Source: Nitrospirota bacterium (GTDB lineage: Bacteria > Nitrospirota > Thermodesulfovibrionia > Thermodesulfovibrionales > JdFR-88). From it: a DNA stretch of 64,000 bases. Below the pieces are notes generated by a model that made no database searches, was not told where the DNA came from, and saw only the letters and a list, made by a program, of their open reading frames with translations. The first letter of the stretch is position 1; every line of letters starts with the position of its first letter. Location of the stretch: the NCBI GenBank assembly GCA_014874185.1, contig JACWAF010000035.1:186001-250000 (forward strand), read 5' to 3'. The translations under genes were made by a program, and so were the position numbers. Below, one piece after another: positions 30,677-40,907 of this stretch.

Positions 30677-31084
30677 TCAGGTAATTTCGATCTTGCTTGA
30701 GGCGCTTGAGGCGCTTGGGGCAGACTTCTCTTTGGGGATGATTATTTTGAGGATGCCGTCTTTCAGGTCGGCCCGGATCTTATTTTCGAGCACGTTCGCG
30801 GGGAGAGCGAAGGAGCGCCTGAACGGTCCGTAGACGCGCTCCACCCGGTGATAGCGCATCGCCCCCGCGGGCTTGCGTTCTCCGGCGATTATCAGCGTGT
30901 TCTCTTTAAGGGTTATAGACAGGTCTTTCTCGCCCACATCGGGCAGCTCTGCCTCCACGACGAACTCTTTGTCTGACTCATAGATATCCACGGCGGGGCT
31001 CCACGCGCCCCCGGCCTCCCGCAGATTTGCGCGCTCGTTTGCGGACAGGAGCTCTATCAGGAGGTCAAGCTTATCTCTGTTCAA
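30677..31084 (-). CDS. Hsp20/alpha-crystallin small heat-shock protein
   Basis: AWSPAVDIYESDKEFVVEAELPDVGEKDLSITLKENTLIIAGER; FRRSFALPANVLENKIRADLKDGILKIIIPK. Confidence 0.92.
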   Translation of the reverse strand: MNRDKLDLLIELLSANERANLREAGGAWSPAVDIYESDKEFVVEAELPDVGEKDLSITLKENTLIIAGERKPAGAMRYHRVERVYGPFRRSFALPANVLENKIRADLKDGILKIIIPKEKSAPSASSASSKIEIT

Positions 31085-31511
31085 TCTTCCGCCCCCGCAT
31101 GTATAAAAGGGTTATCAGGTCTTCCAGGTTCACGTTGAACTCGGCCACAAGTGCCCCCATGGACTCCTCGCAATAGGAGACGAATTTCTTCCATATCCTG
31201 TTCACGGTGTCCTTGTCGATGCCGGATATATCGGCCGCCTCGCGGTAGCTCATGCCCTTGAAGAGGCAGCGCAGGACCTCCATGGCCTTCCCCTCATTGG
31301 TGTGGAGGCCGTAGCAGAAACTGAACCGGCGCTCCGAAAAACGCTTCCCGCAGCTTTTGCATTTAAAAAGCCGCACCCCACCCTTGCCGTACCGGCCCGT
31401 GAGGGCAAGGTTGTCCAGTCCCCGCTTCCCGTAATCCGGGCATATCCTGTTGGGACAGAAAAAACCATTAAATTCAAGCGAGTAGGGCATGAAAAATTTA
31501 TACACCAACAT
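31071..31511 (-). CDS. IS1 InsA-like zinc-finger/HTH protein
   Basis: CPNRICPDYG...FKCKSCGKRFSERR zinc finger followed by HTH GMSYREAADISGIDKDTVNRIWKKF; overlaps hsp20. Confidence 0.65.
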   Translation of the reverse strand: MLVYKFFMPYSLEFNGFFCPNRICPDYGKRGLDNLALTGRYGKGGVRLFKCKSCGKRFSERRFSFCYGLHTNEGKAMEVLRCLFKGMSYREAADISGIDKDTVNRIWKKFVSYCEESMGALVAEFNVNLEDLITLLYMRGRKIEQR

Positions 31512-31665
31512 GGCTTTGGTGTCAAGAAATTTAAAAAGTGAAATGGGGACAGGCCCAACTCCCCTTCCCTTCCGGGAGGGGTTGGGGGAGGGTGGAATAT
31601 TCAGATTTTGGCGGCAAAAATGATATTATTATTCCTGCCTGAATGTTTGGGGAAGAGAGGCGCGC

Positions 31666-33114
31666 ATGAAGAGGCTTTTTTTCAAGAAACCGTTCGAGGA
31701 CATACGTGAAGAGGCATTCGACGCCGAGTACGGCCTGAAGAGGACCCTCGGGCCGTGGAGTCTTGTCTTTCTTGGCATCGGGGCGATAATCGGGGCCGGC
31801 ATCTTTGTCCTTACCGGCCATGCCGCGGCCGCCAACGCGGGCCCCGCCGTGGTGATATCCTTCATCTTCTCGGGCATCGCCTGCGCCTTCGCCGGGCTCT
31901 GCTATGCGGAGTTCGCCTCCATGATCCCGATTGCGGGGAGCGCTTACACCTACGCCTATGCCACGCTGGGGCAGTTCCTGGCCTGGATAATCGGATGGGA
32001 CCTGATGCTGGAGTACGCCCTGGGCGCAACCACGGTCTCGATAGGCTGGTCCGGTTACCTGGTGAGTTTTCTTGACAATGTCGGGCTGAACCTGCCCGCC
32101 GCCATCATCTCACCCCCCTTTAATTACGATGTCGAACTCCACAGATGGATATCAACCGGCGCGGTGTTCAACCTGCCCGCCGCCTTCATAATCATATTCA
32201 TAACCGTGATACTCGTAATCGGCATCCGCGAATCGGCAAACCTGAATACGGTTATAGTCTTCGTCAAGCTATGCATTATCCTGGCCTTCATAATCGCCGG
32301 GTTCTTCTTCATAAAGCCGCAGCTCTGGCACCCCTTCGTGCCCCCAAACAAAGGGGAGTTCGGCATCTTCGGCTGGAGCGGCGTCCTGCGGGGCGCGGGG
32401 ATCATCTTCTTCGCCTATATCGGCTTCGACGCGGTGAGCACCCTGGCCCAGGAGGCCAAGGACCCTCAGAAGGACATGCCCGTGGGCATCCTGGGAAGCC
32501 TGGTGGTCTGCACGGTGCTCTACGTGGTCACCTCCCTGGTCCTCACCGGCGTTGTGCGCTACAGCCAGCTTAACGTGCCCGCGCCGTTTGCCGTCGCCCT
32601 TGACGCGATGAGGCTCTACTGGTTCGCCCCGCTTTTAAAGATCGGCGCGATAGCCGGGCTTACCTCCACCATGCTGGTCCTGCTTCTGGGGCAGACCAGG
32701 GTTTTTTATTCGATGGGCAAGGACAAGCTTCTGCCCCCGTGGGCGGCCAAGGTGCACCCCAGGTTCAGGACGCCTTACGTGAACACTATCATTACCGGCA
32801 TCATCACGGCAACGGCGGCGGCCCTTCTGCCGATAGGCATAGTGGGCGAGCTTGTGAGCATCGGCACCCTGCTTGCGTTCGTGATAGTCTGCGCGGGGGT
32901 GCTGGTCCTGCGGTATACCCACCCGGAGATGAAGCGCCCCTTTCGCGCCCCGGGCGGCGTGGCCACGCCGATACTGGGCATCTTCTCCTGTCTCTACCTG
33001 ATGGCCGGACTTCCCGAAGACACCTGGATCCGGCTTATAACCTGGCTTCTGATCGGCTTTGTGATCTACTTCGGCTATGGGATAAAACATGGGAGCAGGG
33101 GAAAAGTCCTCTAA
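31666..33114 (+). CDS. APC family amino acid permease
   Basis: [32 protein letters not shown]; multiple TM segments. Confidence 0.93.
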   Translation: MKRLFFKKPFEDIREEAFDAEYGLKRTLGPWSLVFLGIGAIIGAGIFVLTGHAAAANAGPAVVISFIFSGIACAFAGLCYAEFASMIPIAGSAYTYAYATLGQFLAWIIGWDLMLEYALGATTVSIGWSGYLVSFLDNVGLNLPAAIISPPFNYDVELHRWISTGAVFNLPAAFIIIFITVILVIGIRESANLNTVIVFVKLCIILAFIIAGFFFIKPQLWHPFVPPNKGEFGIFGWSGVLRGAGIIFFAYIGFDAVSTLAQEAKDPQKDMPVGILGSLVVCTVLYVVTSLVLTGVVRYSQLNVPAPFAVALDAMRLYWFAPLLKIGAIAGLTSTMLVLLLGQTRVFYSMGKDKLLPPWAAKVHPRFRTPYVNTIITGIITATAAALLPIGIVGELVSIGTLLAFVIVCAGVLVLRYTHPEMKRPFRAPGGVATPILGIFSCLYLMAGLPEDTWIRLITWLLIGFVIYFGYGIKHGSRGKVL

Positions 33115-33278
33115 GAACACTTATTTGAAATTATTTCCCATCTGCCGGACGGATTAACTCAAAATTCCCCCCTTTACAGGTCTCCCTTAAGACGGCAGAA
33201 TCCGCGCAGGTTACGATTTTGCGGCGGCCAGTGCCTGGTTTGCCACTCTTCAATGCCCTGGCGGGGGCTGGATAGAGC

Positions 33279-33314
33279 AAAGGCCGGCTTTTTTCAGCGG
33301 GTTAGCCGGCCTTT
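33279..33314. terminator. Hairpin AAAGGCCGGC..GCCGGCCTTT with T-rich loop
   Basis: 10-bp perfect stem about 165 bp downstream of the APC permease. Confidence 0.45.
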
Positions 33315-33531
33315 GATTAGGAGGGGGAGAAGGAGTTTCTTAACTTTACATGGTTATAGAATACACGCTGAATTTGAAGAAAATGTAAAGAGACTTTGAA
33401 AAAATTGTGTGGATTTTAATAGGGCCGGAATTTGAATAAAACCCATAGAGGACCCCTCGTCTTGAACAAGGTCTGAGGAATTGCTATTATAACGAAACCA
33501 TTTAACTGAACCGCCAGGGAGAAAGACCGAT

Positions 33532-33753
33532 TTGGACAGGATGGAAGAACTGAAAAAAGAGCTTGCCCGCCTTAAAGACTGCCTCCAGGACCTGGATGAT
33601 ACCCATAATTTCAACATCTCCAAAACCTTCTGCCATATAGGCGGCGGGGCGTTCAGTGCGCTTGAAGAGGATTACGAGGAAGAAAAAAAGGAGTACCTGG
33701 AAAAGATCGCCCGCGTGGAAGATGAGATAAGAAAAGCCGGCGGGAACCCATGA
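33532..33753 (+). CDS. Small coiled-coil hypothetical protein (73 aa)
   Basis: TTG start; charged coiled-coil composition. Confidence 0.45.
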   Translation: MDRMEELKKELARLKDCLQDLDDTHNFNISKTFCHIGGGAFSALEEDYEEEKKEYLEKIARVEDEIRKAGGNP

Positions 33754-33807
33754 AGGCCCACCCCAAGAGCCAAACTATCACCAAACAATCAAATGTATGG
33801 CCCAGAT

Positions 33808-33915
33808 GTCATTGCGAGAGTCCCGAAGCAGCCGGGGCGACGAAGCAATCTCATAAGTTATCGAAAATGCGAGACTGCCGCGCTCCCCTGCTAAAGCAGG
33901 GCCGCTCGCAATGAC
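33808..33915. repeat. Terminal-inverted-repeat element GTCATTGCGAG...CTCGCAATGAC (~108 bp)
   Basis: Exact 11-bp terminal inverted repeats read directly. Confidence 0.75.
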
Positions 33916-34003
33916 AAAAAGCGGTTACTAAGAAAACAGATCCCATACTCAGGAAAAAGTATTCAACTTAGCTAACCGGACAAGCATATTCAAAAAATTT
34001 CTG

Positions 34004-35062
34004 TCAGCCCGCCAGCTTCGCCGCCAGGTCGCCCACCTGGCTTGTGCTCATGCCCATATGGCCTGCGGCCAGGCTTTTTATGTGCCTGCCGGTTATCTCC
34101 ATGGCGGCGCTCTCGATGGTCCTGCCTGCCTCGCCCTCGCCCAGGTAGTCAAGCATCATGCCGCCCGCGCAAATGGCGGCAAGGGGATTGATGACGTTCT
34201 GCCCTTTGTATTTTGGTGCCGAGCCGCCGATGGGCTCGAACATTGAAACGCCCTCCGGGTTAATATTGCCCCCGGCGGCTATCCCCATCCCGCCCTGTAT
34301 CATAGCGCCCAGGTCCGTTATGATGTCGCCGAACAGGTTGTCCGTGACTACCACATCGAACCATTCCGGGTTCTTCACGAACCACATGGTGATGGCGTCC
34401 ACGTGGGCATAGTCGGCCTTAATGCCCGGATACTCTTTGGCTATTTCCCTGAAGGCCCTCTCCCATAAATCGAAGGCATAGGTAAGCACGTTGGTCTTGC
34501 CGCAGAGTGTGAGCTTGTTCATCTTGTTGCGCTTTTTCGTGTACTCGAAGGCATAGCGAAGGCAGCGCTCCACGCCCTTCCTGGTATTGATGGACTCCTG
34601 TGTGGCCACCTCGTCCGGTGTGCCTTTTTTAAGGAACCCGCCCGCGCCCGCGTAAAGCCCCTCCGTGTTCTCCCTGACCACCACGAAATCTATGTCCTCC
34701 GGCCTTTTGCCCTTGAGAGGGCAGTCCACGCCGGGGTAGAGTTTCACCGGGCGAAGGTTTATGTACTGGTCCAGCTTGAAGCGAAGCTCCAGGAGTATGC
34801 CCTTTTCCAGTATGCCAGGCTTTACGTCCGGGTGGCCTATGGCGCCAAGATAGATGGCCTGATAGCCCTTCAGCTCTTCCAGGACGCTTGCGGGAAGGGT
34901 CTCGCCCGTCTTCAGGTACCTGTCTCCGCCCAGGTCGTAATAGTGCAGGTCCAGCCCGAAGCCGAATTTTTTGGCGGCGGCGGCGAGGACCTTGACGCCT
35001 TCGTTTATCACTTCGGGGCCGGTGCCGTCCCCGGGGATCACGGCGATCTTATAAGTCTTCAT
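34004..35062 (-). CDS. leuB: 3-isopropylmalate dehydrogenase family
   Basis: [65 protein letters not shown]. Confidence 0.85.
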   Translation of the reverse strand: MKTYKIAVIPGDGTGPEVINEGVKVLAAAAKKFGFGLDLHYYDLGGDRYLKTGETLPASVLEELKGYQAIYLGAIGHPDVKPGILEKGILLELRFKLDQYINLRPVKLYPGVDCPLKGKRPEDIDFVVVRENTEGLYAGAGGFLKKGTPDEVATQESINTRKGVERCLRYAFEYTKKRNKMNKLTLCGKTNVLTYAFDLWERAFREIAKEYPGIKADYAHVDAITMWFVKNPEWFDVVVTDNLFGDIITDLGAMIQGGMGIAAGGNINPEGVSMFEPIGGSAPKYKGQNVINPLAAICAGGMMLDYLGEGEAGRTIESAAMEITGRHIKSLAAGHMGMSTSQVGDLAAKLAG

Positions 35063-35183
35063 AAAAAGCCCTCCTCAAAGCAGATTAAGAGTATATTTAA
35101 TCATTTTGACGGTGGAAAATAAAAGGGGGCAGGGGGATATTTTAAAAAAATCATTATCGGTTTACTGAATGGTCCGGCTGTTT

Positions 35184-35375
35184 TCAGCCGGGCAGGGCGA
35201 GGATTATCTTCCTTTTTATCGCCTGGATTTCTTTTATCCGGCCATAAAACACCTTTTCCTCGCCGAAGAGGCTGCGGAGGACTATCTTATCGTCTTCAAC
35301 GCGAAGGGTATCCACATTCTCCAGCAGGAGTTCCTCTTTGCCGTCTTCAGTCACGAACGCGTTAAGTTCGCACAT
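35184..35375 (-). CDS. CooT family nickel-binding protein
   Basis: 63 aa starting MCELNAFVTEDGKEELLLENVDTLRVEDDKIVLRSLFGEEK. Confidence 0.75.
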   Translation of the reverse strand: MCELNAFVTEDGKEELLLENVDTLRVEDDKIVLRSLFGEEKVFYGRIKEIQAIKRKIILALPG

Positions 35376-36090
35376 TTTTTTGCTCCCCGGTCTGCTTCGC
35401 CTCCGCCTTTACGGCGGTCTGGGGCGAGTAGCGCATGTATGTCTGCCATAGGTCCAGCAATTCCTTTGTGGCCCTCAGGTCCCCGGCGCAGTACCGGGCG
35501 ATATCGAGGTATTTGCCCGCGCGGAACATCTCTTTCACCTCGTGCCCGCAGGTGTCCTGCTTGGGGCTCTCTATGCCCAGGGCCCGGCACCAGAGGTCCA
35601 GGCTGAACCGTCTTGTGGCGCCAAAGAAGGTGAGCTGGTCCAGCAGGTCTATATGCGGGCCGCTGTAACGGTTGGGCATCAGCTCCCTTGTTGGCGCAAC
35701 CCGGTGCACGGCCGAGCGCACCAGTATGAACGGGCAGTCGAAACACCTGCCGTTGAAGGTGACGAATTCGGAGTACCCCTTGATGGCCCGCCAGAATTTT
35801 TCAAGCACCTCCTTCTCGGTGCCGCTTTCATACCGTATTCCGCCTTCTTCAAATGGGAGGAGCGGCTCCTCCCTGGGGGCCTGGAAATAGACCGCCCCCT
35901 TTCCGCTGTCCGGATTCAGCATGCCGATGGCCACTATCTCGCCGGTAAGGGGATAAAAAGAGAGGCTTTCCTTTGCCGTTTGCACCTCTTCATCCGTCTG
36001 GGCGAACCGCAGGAAATACTCCTTGAAAGGTTCGGCGAGGAGGTCGAACTCCCTCCCCGCCGTCTCTATATCGAAGATTACTCTTGGCAA
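35362..36090 (-). CDS. RNase H-like 3'-5' exonuclease domain protein (PolB-like)
   Basis: VIFDIETAG; FVTFNGRCFDCPFILVR. Confidence 0.75.
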   Translation of the reverse strand: MPRVIFDIETAGREFDLLAEPFKEYFLRFAQTDEEVQTAKESLSFYPLTGEIVAIGMLNPDSGKGAVYFQAPREEPLLPFEEGGIRYESGTEKEVLEKFWRAIKGYSEFVTFNGRCFDCPFILVRSAVHRVAPTRELMPNRYSGPHIDLLDQLTFFGATRRFSLDLWCRALGIESPKQDTCGHEVKEMFRAGKYLDIARYCAGDLRATKELLDLWQTYMRYSPQTAVKAEAKQTGEQKNVRT

Positions 36091-37437
36091 CTAGGATGCC
36101 TTGGCGGCTGCCGTCTCGGTCTTCCTGAAGATGCCCCAGGTCTTGAGCACGTCCATTGCCCTCTGAAGCTGGGTGTCGTCTTTTTCCTTCAGCGGGGTAA
36201 TCGGCGCAAGCTCGCCCCCATACGTGCTGTCCTCGTCCTCAAGGTTCTTCTCGCCAGGCTTCGCGTCAAGATGGTTCCTGAGGTCCTTTTCCCTTATGAA
36301 CGGATGTTCGGGCAATTTCTTGCCGTTGGCCGCCCTCATCGCAAGTTTCACCTCGATATCGGGCGTGATGCCGGTATTCTGAATGGAGATGTCCTTGGGC
36401 GTATAGTAGCGGGCGGTTGTGAGCCTGAGACCGGAACCGTCGCTAAGCGGTATTACCGTTTGCACGGAACCCTTCCCGAATGTCCGCGTGCCAAGGATTA
36501 TGGCGCGCTGCCAGTCCTTCATGGCGCCGGCCACGATCTCCGAGGCGCTCGCGCTCCCCTGGTTCACCAGGACCACCATCGGGATATTCTCATATGTGGG
36601 ATATTGCGCCGAAGTGTGGTACTCCTGCCTGGGGCCCACCCTTCCCTTGATGGAGACTACCAGCTTGCCAGGCGCAATGAACTGGCCTACCACGTCCACC
36701 GAACTGTTCAGGAGGCCGCCGGGGTTGTTCCGGAGATCCAGGATCAGGGAGCGCATCCCCTGCGCCTTCAGGTCCTTGAGGGCCGCGGCAAGCTCTTCGG
36801 CCGTCTTCTCCTGGAACTGTGAGAGCTTCACATACCCGATGCCCTGGTCCTTGTCCAGCATCTTGTATTTGACGCTCTTTACGGTGATGATGTCGCGGAT
36901 CAGCTTGAAATCCCTGGGCTCCTTCCAGCCCTCGCGCATGATGCTGATTACAACCGGAGTGCCCTTGGGCCCGCGCATCTTGTTGACGGCGTCGAAGATC
37001 TGCATGTCCTTGGTGCTCACGCCGTTTATCTTCACGATCTTGTCGCCGGCCAGGATGCCCGCCTTGGAGGCCGGGGTGTCGTCCATGGGCGCTATCACGG
37101 TGAGCCAGCCGTCCTTCATGCCTATCTGTATCCCAAGCCCGCCGAACTCGCCGCTGGTGTCCACCTGCATCTCCTTGTAGGCATCCGGAGGCATGAAGCC
37201 CGAGTGCGGGTCCAGCGAGGCGACCATGCCTTTTATTGCCCCGTAGACCAGGTCCTTCGTCTTCGGCTCTTCAACGTAGTTCTGCTTGATCGTCTTCATG
37301 ACCTCCATGAGGATGTTCAGGTCCGAGTAATCCTCGTTCGCGCTCACATCCTTGTAGGTCCAGACATTTATTGCGACAACGGAAACTATAATCCCGAAAA
37401 TCAGGGCCGCAACCCAGAATCCTTTTCTTTTGAACAT
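36091..37437 (-). CDS. C-terminal processing peptidase (S41)
   Basis: PDZ plus VLVNQGSASASEIVAGAMKDWQRAIILGTRTFGKGSVQTV. Confidence 0.93.
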   Translation of the reverse strand: MFKRKGFWVAALIFGIIVSVVAINVWTYKDVSANEDYSDLNILMEVMKTIKQNYVEEPKTKDLVYGAIKGMVASLDPHSGFMPPDAYKEMQVDTSGEFGGLGIQIGMKDGWLTVIAPMDDTPASKAGILAGDKIVKINGVSTKDMQIFDAVNKMRGPKGTPVVISIMREGWKEPRDFKLIRDIITVKSVKYKMLDKDQGIGYVKLSQFQEKTAEELAAALKDLKAQGMRSLILDLRNNPGGLLNSSVDVVGQFIAPGKLVVSIKGRVGPRQEYHTSAQYPTYENIPMVVLVNQGSASASEIVAGAMKDWQRAIILGTRTFGKGSVQTVIPLSDGSGLRLTTARYYTPKDISIQNTGITPDIEVKLAMRAANGKKLPEHPFIREKDLRNHLDAKPGEKNLEDEDSTYGGELAPITPLKEKDDTQLQRAMDVLKTWGIFRKTETAAAKAS

Positions 37438-37457
37438 CTTTATCTATTTCCTCCGGT

Positions 37458-38597
37458 TTAGTGTCTCGCAAGCCACTGCAGGGGATTCAGCGGCTTCCCC
37501 TTGTATCTGACCTCAAAGTATAAAGAAGGCCCGTTCACTGCATCGCTGTCGGCTACCTTTCCTATGGGCGCCTTTTTTTCTATTATATCGCCAACTTTCA
37601 AAAAAATCTGCGCAAGATTGGCGTAAAGAGTGTTGTATCCGCCCCCGTGATTGATTATAACAAGCTGGCCGTAACCTTTGAACCAGTCGGCGTAGACCAC
37701 CTTGCCTTCCCATACGCACCTGGCCACCGCATCGGAGGCGGTCCTTATATAAATGCCGTTCCGGAAGATGGGCGTATTGAAGCGGGGGTCCAGCTGGCGG
37801 CCGTACCGCAGGGCCACCGTCCCCTGCACGGGCCACATCAGGAGGCCTTTCAGGGCGTGGAAGCTGCCCGCCCCCTTGTAGTTGGACTTGTCCGAGCGCC
37901 TGATGATGGCCAGGAGCTGCTGGGCCGCCTGCTTCAGCTCTTTCAGGACCTGCGCGTGCGCGTCACGCTCGCTGCGCACCGAGGCCAGCAGCTTCTGCCT
38001 GGCCGCTTTCTTTGCGGCAAGGCTGCCCTCGTCCTGGCTGGTGCGGGCCTCCTCCATCTTAAGCCTTCCCTGAAGCCCGGCCAGTTCCTGCTCTTTTTCC
38101 TGCAGCTGTTCGTATTCCGCCTTATAGCTCTCGAAGGCGTCCTTCTCTTTTTTGGCCAGTATCTTCAGATAGCTCCACCTCCGGAGGAAAGAGCCCATGT
38201 CGTCCGCCCCGAGGAGCATTATCAGTTCTTCGGCAGGCCCCTGGCGGTTCATGGCCCGCAGCCTGCGCTTGAACCAGGCCTTGTGCCCCTCCAGGCTGGC
38301 CTTGGTCTCCGCTATGTCCCTGTTTGTCTGGTCTATCCGGGCGTTGGTGGCGTTCAGTTTTGCGCGCTGAATGGCAAGTTCTCTCTGGACCCTCAGGAGG
38401 GCCTTGTCGGCATCCTGGATCTGGCCCAGGATCGAACGCTCTTTAGTTTTGGCACTCTGGAGTTTCTCTTCCTGCTTTTTTATCTGGCCCTGGATCCTGC
38501 TGTATTTCTGCTTCACGTCCTCCGAGGCATGGCCGGATGATGAGAGGGCCAGAAGAAAAGCCGCAAGCAGGAAGGCGGGCAGTTTCAGCCGGTACAT
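37458..38597 (-). CDS. Murein hydrolase activator EnvC-like (coiled coil + degenerate M23)
   Basis: MYRLKLPAFLLAAFLL signal peptide, long coiled coil, GQLVIINHGGGYNTLYANLAQIFLKVGDIIEKKAPIGKVADSD; start 38597 preferred to the 38834 ORF start. Confidence 0.88.
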   Translation of the reverse strand: MYRLKLPAFLLAAFLLALSSSGHASEDVKQKYSRIQGQIKKQEEKLQSAKTKERSILGQIQDADKALLRVQRELAIQRAKLNATNARIDQTNRDIAETKASLEGHKAWFKRRLRAMNRQGPAEELIMLLGADDMGSFLRRWSYLKILAKKEKDAFESYKAEYEQLQEKEQELAGLQGRLKMEEARTSQDEGSLAAKKAARQKLLASVRSERDAHAQVLKELKQAAQQLLAIIRRSDKSNYKGAGSFHALKGLLMWPVQGTVALRYGRQLDPRFNTPIFRNGIYIRTASDAVARCVWEGKVVYADWFKGYGQLVIINHGGGYNTLYANLAQIFLKVGDIIEKKAPIGKVADSDAVNGPSLYFEVRYKGKPLNPLQWLARH

Positions 38598-39469
38598 CAG
38601 AACCTGATTCTGCCGAGGGCGATGAGCGCCCCCGTGAACCCTATGAAAAGGCCCGCAAGGGGCAGGGCGGCAAGCATCACGGACGGGACCGCCATGTTTG
38701 CCAGAACGGGCATCGAGGCCCCGAACCTCGCGATAAAGACCTTGAAGAAGGCGAATGAGGCAGCCAGCGCGCCCGCGCCGCCCAGCACCCCTATGGCGAC
38801 CCCTTCCAGCAGAAACGGGACCCTTATGAACCACCCCGTTGCCCCCAGGAGCTTCAGCGTCTCAACCTCGTCGGCCTTCCTGTAGAAAAGTATCTTCACG
38901 CTCGTGTAGCAGACAAACAGGACGCCGGCCAGGAGGGCGGCAAGAAAGGTCAGCCCCGACGTCTGCACTATCCGCACTATTTTCTGTATCTGGTCCAGGA
39001 ACTCCTGGCCGTACTGGATATCATCCACGCCCTGCATCGACCTTATTTCTTTCGCCAGCTGCCCCACGCTGGCGGGCTCCACCGATTTCCGCTTAAGCTT
39101 CACCTCGAATGACGCAGGCAGAGGGTTGTTGTCAAGGCCATCCAGGAGATTCTCGGAGCCCTTCAGAGACTTGCGCAGCTCGTCCAGGGCGTCGTCCTTT
39201 GAGATATAAGTCACTTTGCTGACAAGCCTGTCGGCCCCTATGGCGCCCTTAAGCCTGTTCATATCATCAGCCGAGAGGCCGTCCTTAAGGTATACGGTCA
39301 TGGAGAACTTTTCCGGCAGTTCGCGGGCCAGGATGTGCATATTGTAAACGGCCACGAAGCCCACGGACATCACGAAAAGCCCCACGGCCATCGAGAGGGT
39401 GCTGAGGAGATATATCCACTTTTCCTTCCAGAGCCCGGACAAGGCGCTCTTTGCATGATAGAGGCTCAT
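38597..39469 (-). CDS. ftsX: Cell division permease FtsX
   Basis: KEKWIYLLSTLSMAVGLFVMSV; ADEVETLKLLGATGWFIRVPFLLEG; adjacent to ftsE. Confidence 0.92.
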   Translation of the reverse strand: MSLYHAKSALSGLWKEKWIYLLSTLSMAVGLFVMSVGFVAVYNMHILARELPEKFSMTVYLKDGLSADDMNRLKGAIGADRLVSKVTYISKDDALDELRKSLKGSENLLDGLDNNPLPASFEVKLKRKSVEPASVGQLAKEIRSMQGVDDIQYGQEFLDQIQKIVRIVQTSGLTFLAALLAGVLFVCYTSVKILFYRKADEVETLKLLGATGWFIRVPFLLEGVAIGVLGGAGALAASFAFFKVFIARFGASMPVLANMAVPSVMLAALPLAGLFIGFTGALIALGRIRF

Positions 39470-40128
39470 CCCAGGTCCTCTCTTGCCAGGGCGCCTTCCT
39501 CAAGCCTCAGCACCCGTTTGCTGCTGCCCGCGTACAGGGCCGTATTGTGCGTCGCGATAAGCACTGTCGTCCCGCGTGCGTTTATGTCCTTGAAGATCCT
39601 CAGTATTTCCATCGAGGTGTCCTGGTCCAGGTTGCCGGTTGGCTCATCCGCCAGGAGGAGCATCGGCTCCGCTACCAGGGCCCTCGCAATGACCACCCTC
39701 TGCTGCTCGCCCCCGGAGAGGCTCTCCGGATACACATCGGACTTGTGCCTGAGGCCAACCAGCTTCAAGGTCTCCATAACCGAGTTCTTTATCTCCTGGT
39801 CTCCAAGCCCCCTTATCCTGAGGGCAAGGGCGGTGTTCTCGAATACGGTGCGCCTTGTCAGGAGCCTGAAATCCTGGAAGACCACCCCTATCATGCGCCT
39901 GAGATACGGTATCTGCCCGGCCCTGATGGTGCTTGTCCCCTGGCCCGCTATTGTTATGGTGCCCTCATCGGGCTCCACGGCATGGTAGATGAGCTTCAGG
40001 AGGGTGCTTTTCCCGGCCCCGCTGGGGCCGGTTATGAAGAGCATCTCCCCTTTGCCGGCCAAAAAGGTTATGCCTTTCAGGGCCGGGTGCTTGTCATAGA
40101 TCTTGCTTACGTTCTCAAATCTTATCAT
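39466..40128 (-). CDS. ftsE: Cell division ATP-binding protein FtsE
   Basis: ITGPSGAGKSTLLKLIYHAVEPDEG; YPESLSGGEQQRVVIARALVAEPMLLLADEPTGNLD. Confidence 0.95.
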   Translation of the reverse strand: MIRFENVSKIYDKHPALKGITFLAGKGEMLFITGPSGAGKSTLLKLIYHAVEPDEGTITIAGQGTSTIRAGQIPYLRRMIGVVFQDFRLLTRRTVFENTALALRIRGLGDQEIKNSVMETLKLVGLRHKSDVYPESLSGGEQQRVVIARALVAEPMLLLADEPTGNLDQDTSMEILRIFKDINARGTTVLIATHNTALYAGSSKRVLRLEEGALAREDLG

Positions 40129-40597
40129 TGGGTTTGTGCTTTTTCAGGATGAAATCCAGGAGGATGTCATCCAGGCTGTTTTTTATCTGTCTCATCGCGG
40201 GCCGAGGCGTGGCCAGGCCAGGCCGCTGCTCGACCTCCTCCCGCGCGGCAATCCGGATGGCGGCATTCCGGCCGGGGGCCGCGACATCTTTCTCTATCCC
40301 GGCCCGGGCGCCTTCCAATGGGGTTTCCTTTTCCGCTTGAGGGGCATCGGGCGTGTGCTTTCCAGCTATCAGCTCCTTTATCATCATCTTGTGCTGCAGT
40401 TTCATCAGGTCCTGCACCTTTTCCACAATCTGCGGGGAGTCCAGCAGGGATTTGTAGGAGGTCTTCTTCGAGGCGAGGATGGCCCCTTCGTAATAAAGCA
40501 GGGTGACCACCACCGGGTTTGCCAGCCCGGAGTCCTCCGTCTGGACATGGTACATCTTCCCCCTGAAGGGGACATTGGTATTAAAACCTACATTCAT
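40115..40597 (-). CDS. Conserved hypothetical protein
   Basis: MNVGFNTNVPFRGKMYHVQTEDSGLANPVVVTLLYYEGAILASKKTSY; overlaps ftsE start. Confidence 0.6.
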   Translation of the reverse strand: MNVGFNTNVPFRGKMYHVQTEDSGLANPVVVTLLYYEGAILASKKTSYKSLLDSPQIVEKVQDLMKLQHKMMIKELIAGKHTPDAPQAEKETPLEGARAGIEKDVAAPGRNAAIRIAAREEVEQRPGLATPRPAMRQIKNSLDDILLDFILKKHKPNDKI

Positions 40598-40846
40598 GAG
40601 ACGCTTTATTATATAAACGGCGCGGGGAAAATGAAAGGTCTAAAACCCTCAGAAAACCGCGGATCCGCACCTTCCGGCATGGAAAAAGCCTTTATGCGGC
40701 CCCGCAATGGCAATCCGCTCCGCCCCGATTAAAAAAAATGTTTTCAACCCCCCCCTTTTTCCACTATGATTGGGACCAATCGTTTTTTTTGGGCTGAAAC
40801 TGCAGCTATCAAGCTAAATCTATTTATTAATTTATTTCTAAATCTA

Positions 40847-40876
40847 TTGACTTTACTATTTTGAATCTCTTAATAT
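40847..40876 (+). promoter_or_regulatory. Sigma70-like promoter for the porin gene
   Basis: TTGACT (40847) - 18 nt - TAATAT (40871), about 32 nt upstream of ATG 40908. Confidence 0.5.
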
Positions 40877-40907
40877 TTTCTTCAAATTCTTGGAAAGAGG
40901 AGGTCAG

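Noticed and set aside
35542-36822. 426-aa plus-strand ORF
   Set aside because: Antisense to the exonuclease and S41 peptidase genes, which have clear motifs.
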